The translations under genes and the position numbers were made by a program. From assembly GCF_051622035.1 (NCBI RefSeq), contig NC_135361.1:28265205-28329204 (forward strand): a DNA stretch of 64,000 nt. Reading direction: 5' to 3'. Positions 44,564 through 54,912 of this stretch are shown one piece after another. The notes under the pieces are model-generated. The model ran no database searches. It was not told the origin of the DNA and saw only the letters and a list, made by a program, of their open reading frames with translations. The DNA is from Arctopsyche grandis (Eukaryota > Arthropoda > Insecta > Trichoptera > Hydropsychidae). Every line of letters starts with the position of its first letter. Position 1 is the first letter of the stretch.

Positions 44564-45311
44564 CAGTGCTTCCCAATTACTTTCATGTCACGACCCCCTA
44601 AATCTGAAAGAATTAATTCCCGGCCTCAAAAAAAATTTTTTTCTAGTTAAAAGGTTTATTTGGCAGTAATTATTCCAATTATAATACACATATTTATATT
44701 TAGCACAACATTATAGGAACTTGCTTAAAAACATTTTTTTAAATAAAAACTATACACACATGAAACAATTTAATGCGATAGATGAGGTCGCATGTTTTTA
44801 CATAACAAATCGATATCGGGTTCAATGTCAGAAATGCTAACTCGCAAAGCATCTTCCAAAGTCTCCGTGGAAAGGTATGACCTTAGCTTATTTTTTACTA
44901 TAAATAATGACGAAAATACTGTTTCGCATAGGTACGTAGTCGCGAAAGGAATACGAGTTATCAGGGCTTCTTTTCCAATAGCAGGATATTCTTGCTGTCG
45001 CTTTAACCAAAATTCTGAACTACTTTTTTCATTAAATTCCACTTCAAGCAAATTATCTGATCTGATATCGATCAACTCTTCTTGGGCTGTCCACGTAATA
45101 TGATCATATTTAAAGGACTTGGCAAATGCTGTTCTTATCCAATTGTTCCTTTCATCCACATTCAAGTTTGGGAAATATTTCCTTAAATATACCTATATAC
45201 ATTTCCTAAATATTTAATGTGGAAAAATATTCATAAATGAATATTTGTACTTTCTATTGAATATTTTCGCGACCCCCGCGAGAAATCCTACCCCCAATTT
45301 GGGAAGCACTG
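44564..45311 (-). mobile_element. hAT element, deleted copy (duplication GTCTAGAT)
   Basis: 748 bp with 8-bp duplication GTCTAGAT at 44556..44563 and 45312..45319 and inverted ends CAGTGCTTCCCAA. It keeps a transposase C-terminal piece (44770..45165, minus strand) but lacks the catalytic core. Both the CAG ends and the duplication length are diagnostic of hAT. Confidence 0.92.
44770..45165 (-). pseudogene. hAT/ZBED-type transposase C-terminal fragment
   Basis: 131 codons: ERNNWIRTAFAKSF, EFWLKRQQEYPAIGKEAL, FATTYLCETVFSSLFIVKNK, LEDALRVSISDIEPDIDLLC. It matches the hAT dimerisation region as found in ZBED5-like transposase-derived proteins (Y/T-S-YLCE-FS-L--IK-K). The N-terminal BED finger and DDE residues are missing, so the fragment cannot catalyse transposition. 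Confidence 0.85.
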
Positions 45312-45459
45312 GTCTAGATGGCCAATTATTATGCACTACTAGGCCAATTACCGTGATATCTCCCGAGTATTGTTTCAAATGCAATATGCGAGTCTTTTTA
45401 ACCATTTCAAATGTCATTAGCATTTCAATATTCGTTACAAATAATAATTTGACGGCTGA

Positions 45460-46303
45460 GCCGTACTCAATTCAATTATACAAGTTGCTTGGCAGACGGA
45501 TAACGAGCAAAACCCGTTACCTGCCGGATAATCGAATTATACACTTGCAGCGAAATCTTTCGTCAAATTTCGTTATGACAATTATTCGCTTTGACGAATG
45601 ACAAGCGTAGGTCAAAGTTTTGACTTATGTTTGTGCTTTTTTTTTGCGTTTGAACTGATTTGAAGGACTTTCGGGTGAGACGTGTATCCTGGGTCAGTGC
45701 TGTATGACTGACTGTAATTGGATGTTTTGACTTGTCGCCGATTGCATCGTGTGCCACTTACATAATAAACTCAACTAATGCGCCTTCTGTATTCAACCAG
45801 TCACTGGTTTTGCATTCAATCGACTGGTTTTAGTATTCAACCGGCGAAATGTCGCCGCAATCGGTTTTCAAAGATGCGTCGCGCAAGTCGCCGAGACAAC
45901 GTGCACAATTACGGGTAATCAGTCAAGTGGAATCCGGCAATGCCAATTTACCGGAATTCCACATTTCGGTTGAGGAAAGTTCGCAAGGTACTGGGAATTT
46001 AGCGGAAATTCAGTTCGAAGCCATTGAATGAAAGACGAAGGGGTTGTTGCAAAGCGAGTTGACCATTTCACGTGGCAACTCGTGTGGTAGATGATGTAAG
46101 GTATGCAATGTGGAGATTGGACAATGGTACTCGTCGACAGCACTCATCGTCCAATCAGAGATCAAGAATCAATGTAGCGTTCAACAGCCAATGAGGTCAT
46201 GCGACCAATCGACCAATAACTCTCGCTGTGGCGAGTATAAAAGGCCGGCGGATTGTTCGGTTTTGTCATTCGAAGCTGGGTGTCCGATATGTGAACAGTA
46301 AAC
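45460..46303 (+). mobile_element. LTR-retroelement remnant, left part
   Basis: GC-richer DNA with a poly(A)-like AATAAA near 45764, a 60-codon frame at 45849..46031 (SPRQRAQLRVISQVESGN; not recognised), a purine-rich AAAGACGAAGGGG at about 46030, and a TATA box (TATAAAA, 46236..46242). It ends at a hAT insertion and resumes at 48306. The TATA-to-poly(A) layout resembles 7570..8010. Exact LTR ends are not determined. Confidence 0.45.
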
Positions 46304-46440
46304 CAGTGGCGTAACCAGGAATTTTTGGCCCGTAAGCAAAAAATCATCAAGGACCCCCCTCAAATTTTTAAATCGAAATACCAAATTTGTTGGTTTCGCA
46401 ACGCAGTATTAATATAAATATAATATATTGCATATAGTAC

Positions 46441-46815
46441 ATGGTATATATTCATACTGTATATTGCGCTACAGTGCTCAATCTATTTAGTGGATTGTGT
46501 ATTGATAAACTGCATAAAGTGCAGAATAGAGCAATGCGTGCAATTTTGAATGTGAGTAAACGTAAGAATGTAAGAAGTATGTTAGATGAATTGAAATGGT
46601 TGGATATTAGAAATAGTCTTAAATTAAGCAATTTAAAATTTATATATAAGCTAGATAAGAATCTATTAGCCAAATATTTTAATAATCATATAGTTAGGAA
46701 TAGAGATATACATAATTATAAAACTATAAATAGGAATAAATTAATTATGGGTAGAGTTAAGAAAGCTAAAGCTGCAGGAGGTGTTTTCCACAGAGGTGTT
46801 CAAATATACATATAA
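46441..46815 (+). pseudogene. Non-LTR reverse transcriptase C-terminal fragment
   Basis: About 115 codons: IDKLHKVQNRAMRAILNVSK, SMLDELKWLDIRNSLKLSNL, then VRNRDIHNYKTINRNKLIMG. This is the region after the palm of a non-LTR (jockey/CR1-like) reverse transcriptase. It is nested in the hAT element, and a second copy of its end is at 38468..38575. Confidence 0.8.
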
Positions 46816-47068
46816 TGGCCTTCCTGAGAGCATTAGAGGTGCTAGTAACATTGGTGCTTTCTTGAGGGGTGTTAATGGATACCTCTGTGGAAGATGACGT
46901 AATTACATACATATATAATATATGTAAGTTTGATAAAATGCTATGTTTGTTAATTTTGTTAACTATGTTTTATTATAGTTGTTAGTTTAAGTTTGAAATT
47001 GTTAATTGTAAATAATTCATTAGCAATTTGCTATTTAATAATAATAAAAAAAAACTCACCTATTTTAA

Positions 47069-47265
47069 AATATCTTCTTTCGAGCCATACTGTTAACAAA
47101 ATCATGAATTAGTTGTTTGAGGTCCATTTTAGCTGCTTATTTGTGCTAAATTGTAAGCAAAGATAGTTCATTGAGTCTGGTTGGACCGATCGAATTTCTT
47201 TTGTAATCTTTAATTATTTTTAATTTATTGAATGTTCTTTCTTCACTAGCGACAGTCACCGGAAG
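47069..47265 (-). pseudogene. Decayed hAT transposase C-terminus
   Basis: The minus strand reads VASEERTFNKLKIIKDYKRN, then RLNELSLLTI, two in-frame stops, then MDLKQLIHDFVNSMARKK. This is the hAT dimerisation signature (S--ERSFSKLK-IK---RS---RL--L--L-I). The two stops show it is dead. Confidence 0.8.
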
Positions 47266-47639
47266 AGTAATAAATTAAATCAGCTGATAACTAAAAATAA
47301 TTGTATGTGATGTATGTATGTAAGCTTATTGTAAAAAACTAAATGTATGTAAACTTATTGTAAATCATATTAACAATTAGATACAACATAACTTATTATT
47401 GAATACTTATCTCGCAGATAAAACCCAGTGAAGAGATATACTTTTAGCCGTGAAATGTCAAATCTGACATATTTGGCCAAAAATCAATAAATATCGTGTA
47501 TTACCCTACAAGAAGCTACACGCCAAATTTGAAATTTATATATACATATGAGAGTTAAAACTATAAATATTTATATATTAGAGATAACTAGAACCAATAG
47601 AGCAAATTTCATAAAATATAGGTGAATTATAGGCGTTTA

Positions 47640-47910
47640 AACAATTAAAATCTTATATCGCCATATCAAGGCGAACAGGTTGGAAGATACGGGACGAACG
47701 CTTATTAAACGTCAAGAAGATTTACTTTCCGCGTGTTTAAAACGCGTTGTATACGATATTTTATCTCGAACGTAATGGCAGATGATACATTAACGTGTAT
47801 TGATGACCAAAATGAGCAATATGGCAAAGTATGAAAACGATCGGAGAAGAGATAAAAATGACCACTGACACGAAAGCCATGTGAAACGTAATGGAGGTAT
47901 GTAAAAATAA
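47640..47910 (+). repeat. Exon-like repeated module, copy 2
   Basis: CGATATTTTATCTC, ATG at 47775, a 19-codon frame plus stop (MADDTLTCIDDQNEQYGKV), then TGAAACGTAATGGAGGTATG. It matches copy 1 at 24107..24345, including the donor-like GTATGT. Confidence 0.4.
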
Positions 47911-48520
47911 CATAAATTCGGTATATATGTACATACTTCTGAAAAATCACTCTTCAAACAACCATACTTGGTAATAAGTAATTCTGAAAATTGCCTTATG
48001 GTCATTGTTTCAGAAAGATATTTCTTTATTAATAAAAGTATATGAGTACATTGAGATTCGAATTAATCTGAGAAAACTTCTGGATATTTTTTTCTGAGAT
48101 TCAAACAATGGTCTGGAATATCTGTTTCCGGCATATTAATAAATTTCCTGGGTTCAAGAAAACCGAAATAGTTTTTCACTACCCGCATTCCCGCAAAACT
48201 TGTTTTAATATGAACAGTTATTTTGACAATTTATGGCCCCTTATCTTTGTGGAGCCGTAAGCATCGCTTACCCCCCTACATAGTAGTTACGCCACTGCAG
48301 TAAACTACTTCGACCACTCCTGCGTCTTTCATTCCTATCTGTAAGCTCATCTTAAGTCCAAGTTATTGGTTTTTTTCAAATTGAAATGAGTTAATCATTG
48401 AGATTATAGTTGACTTGGTAAATCATTGAGAGTGGAAGCCTCCCTCCCGATCGTATGTTGCTCAGAGGCTCAAAAAACTAGATTATTACCAAATTTCTTT
48501 ACAATCAAATACAATATTTA

Positions 48521-48745
48521 TCCAGTGGCATAGCTTGGTGGTTGCGTTAATGCTAACCACCAACAGGTTGTTGGGTTTGATCCCGTGGGTTGACCTCGAT
48601 TGAAATGAATTTATTCTGAGTATTATTTGTAGTGCTGCTGGTTAGATTTGGATGTTTGTGACTCCAAGTCGATCATTTCCTATCAGAGTTTGTTAATTTA
48701 TTTGGTTTAATTGTTGAAACGGTTCCACATAAAATTGGCAAAAAC
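48521..48745 (+). repeat. tRNA-headed SINE, 5' half
   Basis: Head with GGTGGTTGCGTTAATG and the B-box-like GGGTTTGATCCC, an extra segment (ACCTCGATTGAAATGA ... CTGAGTAT) shared with 50868..51203, GCTGCTGGTTAGATTTGG and the core to GAAACGGTTCC. Confidence 0.8.
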
Positions 48746-49202
48746 CATGTCACCAAGTTTAATACCATAGACATCGGTCAGGGGAATCCCGATAACGGTA
48801 TCATGGGTAAATATTAAATTAAGTCCATCGTCCAAAGTATTATGGTTGTGTAAGGGAATGTGGTACACATAACTGTTTAATATGTAAGTTATGGGCCTAT
48901 ACTTCAATAGGCCACGAAAATCCCCAATATATTACTTCGTTTAGTCTAATAATGAGTCTAAGCGTATGTGAGAAAGTACAAAAGTTTGTATTATTAAGTT
49001 TATAATGAGATGAGAGTATATGAGAGTGAAAAATGTGTTAATAACTGTTTGGCTGTGAATTGTAAAGGAGTAGTAGAAACATACGTTTGGATAGCTAGCT
49101 GTCATTGCTTCAACCTGACTCAAGATGTCGGTATTATATTGTAATACTGTAAGTTTTGCTGTCCATAACATGACATTGACAATTACTTTTATCAAAAAAT
49201 GC

Positions 49203-49760
49203 ATTGAACATGGGTCGTGTAATCCGTCTCATTAATTTTTCAACGTTTATAAAGACTGGTTTACACTGGCATTTCTGAATTTATAACCATAGCAGAGTTT
49301 CCCGATGGAAATCCCTAACTGCTGAGTATTTTAGATTGTGGTTTGACATTTAGATTGTGAGCATTACATTTTAACAACAATGAAGAAGATGGGACTAGTT
49401 TTGGAAAAATACATTCATTAACCCTTTGAATGCTGACCAACGCCAATGTTTTGCCAATAAGTTTATCAGCCTGAAATACGTCTATCGGCCTTGTTTTAGA
49501 GTGTGTAAAAAATAAACAAGAATACTACCCGCTAAGCCTTTCCAGGTAGCATTGAACACGAGTCGTGTAATCCGTGTCTATGTTTATAAAGACTGGTTGA
49601 CACCGGAACTTCTGAATCTATAACCATAGCAGAATTTCTCGATGGAAATCCCTAACTGCTGAGTATTTTAGAGTGTAGCTTTGCATTTAGATTGTGAGCA
49701 TTACATTTTAACAACAATGAAAAAGATGGAAATAGTTTTGGAAAAATACATTCATTAATA
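49203..49760. repeat. Direct duplication of a ~210-bp unit (offset 348 bp)
   Basis: Copy one about 49203..49420 and copy two about 49551..49762. Both start ATTGAACA.G.GTCGTGTAATCC, share TATAACCATAGCAGA.TTTC and CCCTAACTGCTGAGTATTTT, and end GGAAAAATACATTCATTAA. Confidence 0.8.
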
Positions 49761-49961
49761 GACTTCTTTTGTTTATTTTATATTGTTGCAAGATATATTA
49801 GAGAGTCTAAACACACCTTTACAAAACTCGAAATCCTCGGCGGTTAGCCACAATTTTTATATCTGCTTTCTATTGGATTTCTAAATAATTCTAGTTGGAA
49901 ATGTTGGCGAAATTTTCAGCGTGGCGGGCTTTCAACAGAAAATACGTCAGCACTCAAAGGG
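49422..49961. mobile_element. piggyBac-like MITE (TTAA duplication)
   Basis: TTAA at 49418..49421 and 49962..49965, with ends CCCTTTGAATGCTGAC and, inward from the right, CCCTTTGAGTGCTGAC. 540 bp; it contains the second copy of the 210-bp unit. Confidence 0.8.
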
Positions 49962-50120
49962 TTAATGGAAATATTTAAAAATACGAAATACGAACTCAAA
50001 ACTAACAAAAATAAAAGTCAAATTCTACCGACCGCTACATGCACGAACAATGTTGTATTTCTTGACCAAAGTGCAATGCGAAACTGAAACGAAATGTAAC
50101 TGGCCATCGCAGGTCAAGTG

Positions 50121-50867
50121 GGGGGTGAATGCGATAGCATGTAAATTTTATATGCTATGGCATGCTAAGTAATTTAAAAACATAATAGGCGTAAAAATTA
50201 CCTTTGTCATCAATCATTATACAAATGTATGTATATTGACATCGACATATACCTAACATATACATATTTTATTTGTTTTACAATGAATGATAGACATTTC
50301 TAACTAAAAATATGATAACTTTTAGGTACTTTCCAATACATGCATAGTTTGAATTTGTCAAATTTTGAAATAAGTAGTCACTTCTTACATTAAGGTCCAA
50401 ATATTATTTTTTTGAAGTATAACATACCTATAAGTCATCGTCCCTCATATTATAGCCAAAGGCTATAACAGACCACGCACGGTAGAAATGAACATTTTTA
50501 GTTGAAAATGAAACTTGACTAGATGAGAGTGGAACTCATAGCTTATAGCAAGTTGACGCGTATGAATGAAATTAAATGGTGATGAGATTGGTTGATAATG
50601 CACGTATGTATTTGGTCAATGCACGTTTTTGGTCTTTTATAACTAATATGAAACGTTAGAATGCAACTGCACGCATTTTTGGTTACTAATTTCGTAACAG
50701 AATCGTGTTCATAGAAGCTTTCACTTCATTAATATTTATGAACGACAGTCATCGCATTTTCTGGCAATGAGTGGTGTGTCACAATTATTTCCAGAATCGG
50801 ACTCTATTAGATTTTTTTTGCAATTGCAGCCCGTTTAGCGAGCTCGTTGTATGCATGTACAATTATA
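50121..50867. other. Non-coding stretch, nothing recognised
   Basis: AT-rich; no gene or bounded repeat supported. Confidence 0.3.
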
Positions 50868-51203
50868 AAAAATACAGCATTTTTATTATACAAGACGCTG
50901 AATTACGAGACACCGAAAAACTCACAAACTAACGAGACATCTATGTATGAATTGTACATTAATCATACTCAAATAGTGGTGACATAGTAGGTTAGAAGGA
51001 TTTTAGCCAATTTTTAATCGGAAACCGTTTCAGCAATGAAATCAGAGAAAATTGGCAAACTTTGATAGGAAACGATCGACCTGGAGTCACAAATATCCAG
51101 GTCTGACCTGGTCTGCACTACAGATATACTCAGAAAAAATCTTTTCAATCGAGGTGCCTCTCGGTGTTAGGCAGAAGCCTAACGACCGAGCTGTGCTGCT
51201 GGC
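50868..51203 (-). repeat. tRNA-headed SINE, subfamily of 21600..22020
   Basis: Minus strand: head CCAGCAGCACAGCTCGGTCG, extra segment with TTTTTTCTGAGTATATCTG, core GGTCGATCGTTTCCTATC, and the body ATCCTTCTAACCTACTATG, CACCACTATTTGAGTATGAT. The B box is lost; the 3' hairpin is missing. Confidence 0.8.
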
Positions 51204-51215
51204 TGATATAATAAC

Positions 51216-51352
51216 TAGTCACCGGACCCAGAAGGTGCCACGTATTGTTCAAAGGTTGTACATAAATGCATTGTTAAAGGTTTGCCGAACCTTTTTTACA
51301 AAGGATTTACAACAATGGAACAATGGATAGCACTGTGACTATCCTACCTCTA
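51216..51352. mobile_element. TAGAG-type MITE, copy 4 (duplication ATAATAAC)
   Basis: ATAATAAC at 51208..51215 and 51353..51360. Ends TAGTCACCGGACCCAGAAGG and, inward, TAGAGGTAGGATAGTCACAG. 137 bp with an internal AAGGTTTGCCGAACCTT palindrome. Confidence 0.85.
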
Positions 51353-51967
51353 ATAATAACTTATTATGTATACATATGTAGAGTTCGAGATATAGGGAGG
51401 ATTGCGGGAGAGAAATTCAAAGGCGATCTTTGTCCATCAATGTACATTAAGTATACACACGTGCGCGTACGCACCTACCGGTGGCCGTCCGGCCAGCGGC
51501 TCTACTGCCAACTGTCAGTTGGCGTCACACTTCTGCCAACTCCCAAACAGTGTACACTCATGTGTACCACTGTTTGTACATCACTACTCAACATTACTCA
51601 TTACATAATTCACTCACACACATGAAATCCCACACATATATACATAATAAGTTATTCTGTATCAATACTGCAGACACAATAAGCGGATTACAGTTAATTT
51701 TGCTTGTGCATAACGGAAAAAAGATATTCTCTCTTCACCTGCTATGTAATCGACTGCAACCTTTTCAAAGTTGAAAACGTCGAAAAAAATTATCAAGATT
51801 TGTATATTTTTTGACAAAAATTATGTGAATTTTTAGATTTCTAACAACGGATTTCCGGAAATTTTTGATTTTTAACAATGGCTTTCCGGAAACCCATGGA
51901 AACTACTGTATTATATGTAGAGCAATTGTACGGTGGCTATTTCCTCGCTATACCTGTGTCCGTATTA

Positions 51968-52797
51968 TGGTGCGTACGCACCAAGCCAACGAACGGCCCA
52001 CAGGCCAACTTTTAAAACCAGTAGCGTACAAAATATCGAAATAAAAATTAAATTTAAAAATTGAAATTAAATATCAAAATTAAAACTATTATTATTATAT
52101 TAAAATTAAATTATAATCATTATATTAAAATTAAAATAAAATATTGAAAGTTAAAACAGAACATGCACAATTTAAATAAATTTTCGAGATTGACCTAAAA
52201 TCAAAGAATTATTATTTTTACTTCCCCGTAATGCGCAGTTACTGAGAATATATCATGTATTAGTATGGGTGATCCAACGATTTTTGCTAACCCGGGGTGT
52301 TGTCGGTCACATCAAACGGATTTTTTTATTCTTCAATTGTTTCTCTCGTCGAAATAAATCAAGTAATTAAATCATTTCAGAGGTAAAATTTATCGGATAA
52401 TGTGTGATTATTAATTTTATTTCGACGAAAGAAAAAAAACCCTTTGACAAATCACCGACATCCGACACCGCGTTTTTTTATGAATTGTTTTTTTTTATCG
52501 ATCATCCACGTGGAAATACAGTAACATCTCGTGACGACTTTAACAATATTTTTTTTCGCTCGTAAGCAGAGAAATTAAAATATTTCTCTGGTTTTAAATG
52601 CGGTATCGTCGTAATTCAAAACATTGTTGTAATTCAAAACATCAACGATGATCTAATTTTAGCTCAATCTCGCTCTTTAGCTTGATTTTGATATTTAATT
52701 TCAATTTTAAAATTTAATTTTTATTTCGATATTTTGTACGCTACTGCTGGTTAAAAAGTTGGCCCAAAATCGTCGTTGGTTTAGTCCGTAAGCACCA
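51968..52797. mobile_element. PIF/Harbinger-like non-autonomous element (duplication TTA)
   Basis: Inverted ends of about 100 bp: TGGTGCGTACG ... CAAGCCAACGAAC on the left and TGGTGCTTACG ... AAACCAACGAC read inward from the right. Further in, both arms share GCGTACAAAATATCGAAATA. TTA flanks both ends (51965..51967, 52798..52800), the usual 3-bp TWA duplication of PIF/Harbinger. No transposase. Confidence 0.75.
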
Positions 52798-52800
52798 TTA

Positions 52801-53672
52801 GGCAAGTTCGACTGCACAATAATAATAATCGTTTGACGCGCATAGAAAAGCGTCCGCACGGTGAATATTCAATGGAGTTAACCCTTTGACGCGGCTCGAT
52901 CCACGAAAGGCGATTACTTAGACACGTTTCAATTACATATGAATTCGATTTCGAAAATAATCCCATTGGAATAATCAGCGTGTAAACAACGGTGAGTCAC
53001 AACGTAATTTCGGATAAGTCAGTTCCGGTTGACACAATCGTCGACTTTACGCAACGGTGTATTGACACCGGAAAGTTTCATTACCAAGCCAGTCAAACAC
53101 TTTCACCGTTTCGTTATGTTATACTTATTATATGTATGTATCTATGTATGAGAGGGATTTACCGTGTTTGAGTATGAAACTCGTTCTGTTTTGCGAGTTG
53201 CACAATGAGCCCGTTTGCAAATACATAAGTGTTGCGATTTTTGCATCGAATTTCATGAGCCGAAAAATGATCGCTTTGTCGCAAAAGTTACATATTTGAA
53301 TGTTGGTTTTGTCATAATATGCTTCGATAAACAGATTGGATATTGTTGCAAAAAAATATAATATCATACACTTTGCTGTTATATTTCAGGTTGCATCTAT
53401 TTTATACGAACAAAGAAAACTCTCAATAACATTGATTTTAAAATAATGACGGGAACATGAAGTTATCTATTAGTAAAGTAAAAATATATGTACATATATG
53501 AGAGATAATGAGAGCCAATAATTAGGGTTGTCAGATTTCATGCAAATCAAACCGGGACACCCTCCCTCCCCCAAATCAGATCTTTGACTTTTCTATAGAT
53601 ATATTTTCAATCGAAGTGATAATATTTAGAATATCTATAATTGATTTTTTTTCCCTTCCATTTTTAATATAT
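52801..53672. other. Non-coding stretch with one hAT end word
   Basis: TAGGGTTGTCAGATTT at 53523 resembles the end at 39087. A TTAACCCTTTGACGCGG word at about 52877 could be one end of a TTAA element, but its partner was not found. No exon recognised. Confidence 0.3.
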
Positions 53673-54052
53673 TGTTACGTACGCCGCGGATTGAGCGAAT
53701 TGCACTTAGACCAACGGATATCTGTTATCGGATTAACTAGGTGCATGCACTTACTTCCAAAGATTATATCTGGACTCTAAGTGCATTTAGGCTAAACAAT
53801 GACCGTTATTAGTTATTTCTCAGAATCGGTACGGGGAGACCCAATGTCGTGAAAATACATATCCGAATACGTGACTATTCAACAGGTAAACAGATTAGGC
53901 GTCCTGAGAGATCTACCCTTTATAAGGCGGTACGTAGGCGATATCATGTCATTCTGGACAGTGACAGTGCGTGTAACTCCTGAATCATCAATAAATGCTG
54001 TGATACGACTGTTGGCCTTTTACTTGGATCCTCCACCCACTCCTACGTAACA
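53673..54052 (+). mobile_element. Solo LTR (380 bp, duplication ATAT)
   Basis: TGTTACGTACG at the start and CTACGTAACA at the end form the usual TG...CA inverted termini, flanked by ATAT on both sides (53669..53672, 54053..54056). Inside, a TATA-like CTTTATAAGG near 53919 and AATAAA near 53990 give the U3-R-U5 order. TGTTACG ends are common in Gypsy-type LTRs of insects. Confidence 0.8.
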
Positions 54053-54378
54053 ATATGTATGTATGTAAATGAAAACGATGCGGTGCAAACGATTGACAAG
54101 CGCCAGACAGACTGAACCACAGATTAACGACACGTGTACCTTATGCGTGCGCACTGCTCGCACTTACACTAAGCGAAATCTACCCGAAGTCCCGACATAC
54201 CTACCCAGTATACGTTATGTGCTTCTGATACTTAAGTTCCGAATTTTTCCTTATTAAATTATTAAAAACTCGCCAGAAAGATCCAACTTAATTTTAATAA
54301 TTGCATATGTGCACATCGAAAGGTTACTCGTCATCTGATGTGCAATTTTTCATTCGTGAAGTCGAGAATTGCGTTTAA

Positions 54379-54460
54379 CCGTTTGAACGCCCAAAGCGCC
54401 TTAAGGCGCAAACAGCCGTATCAATTGTACGCCCAGCGCGTCGGCTGGGCGTCTAAGCGG
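54379..54460. mobile_element. Tiny TTAA-flanked MITE (82 bp)
   Basis: TTAA at 54375..54378 and 54461..54464; ends CCGTTTGAACGCCC and, inward, CCGCTTAGACGCCC. Also a central CGCCTTAAGGCG palindrome. Confidence 0.65.
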
Positions 54461-54540
54461 TTAAAGCAGCCATCAAGTTAATCTGTGATTCAATCTGTCT
54501 GGCGCTTTTCGATCGTTTGCACCAAACCCATATTTAATAT

Positions 54541-54904
54541 GGGTCTACGTGACGAGCCAGAATTTTAAGAGGCTAAGATTGAAAATCGAAAGATCTTAAG
54601 TCGAAAGATAAAAAAAGGGTGAATGGTAAACGGTACATACTCACTTAATTTGCGCGAGCAGGGTACAACAGGAACAAGAGGAACAGGCTTTTCCTCCCAT
54701 ATTCTGCACGCGCACATTAATACGGGAGGAAAAGCCTGTTCCTCTTGTTCCTGTTGTATCCTGCTCGCGAAAATTAAGTGAGTATGTACCGTTTACCATT
54801 CACCCTTTTTTTTTGATCTTTCAACTTAAGATCGATTTTCGATCTTTGCCTTCCGATATTTGCGTTTTGTGTAATTTAACATTCTGGCTCGTCACGGAGA
54901 CCGC
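54541..54904. mobile_element. Long palindromic foldback element, copy 2 (duplication TTTAATAT)
   Basis: TTTAATAT at 54533..54540 and 54905..54912 gives exact ends: GGGTCTACGTGACGAGCC and, inward, GCGGTCTCCGTGACGAGCC. The arms are nearly perfect inverted repeats over the whole 364 bp, sharing GGAACAAGAGGAACAGGC. It lacks the 12-bp repeat array of copy 1. Confidence 0.88.
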
Positions 54905-54912
54905 TTTAATAT

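Larger units (their letters stand above)
46304..48297 (-). mobile_element. hAT element, 2 kb, decayed (duplication CAGTAAAC)
   Basis: CAGTAAAC at 46296..46303 and 48298..48305; inverted ends CAGTGGCGTAAC. It holds a minus-strand hAT transposase remnant (47069..47265), a plus-strand reverse transcriptase fragment (46441..46815) and the exon-like module (47640..47910). The element sits inside an LTR-like sequence whose right part continues AACTACTTCGACCACTC. Confidence 0.9.
49130..50120 (+). repeat. Unclassified dispersed repeat, long interrupted copy
   Basis: Both ends match 8868..9200 in reverse complement, but about 750 bp are inserted between them, including the TTAA element and two copies of a ~210-bp unit. 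Confidence 0.55.

Noticed and set aside
45849-46031. 60-codon frame as a host gene
   Set aside because: It stands between LTR-like signals and next to a purine tract, so a retroelement remnant is more likely; the peptide itself is not recognised.
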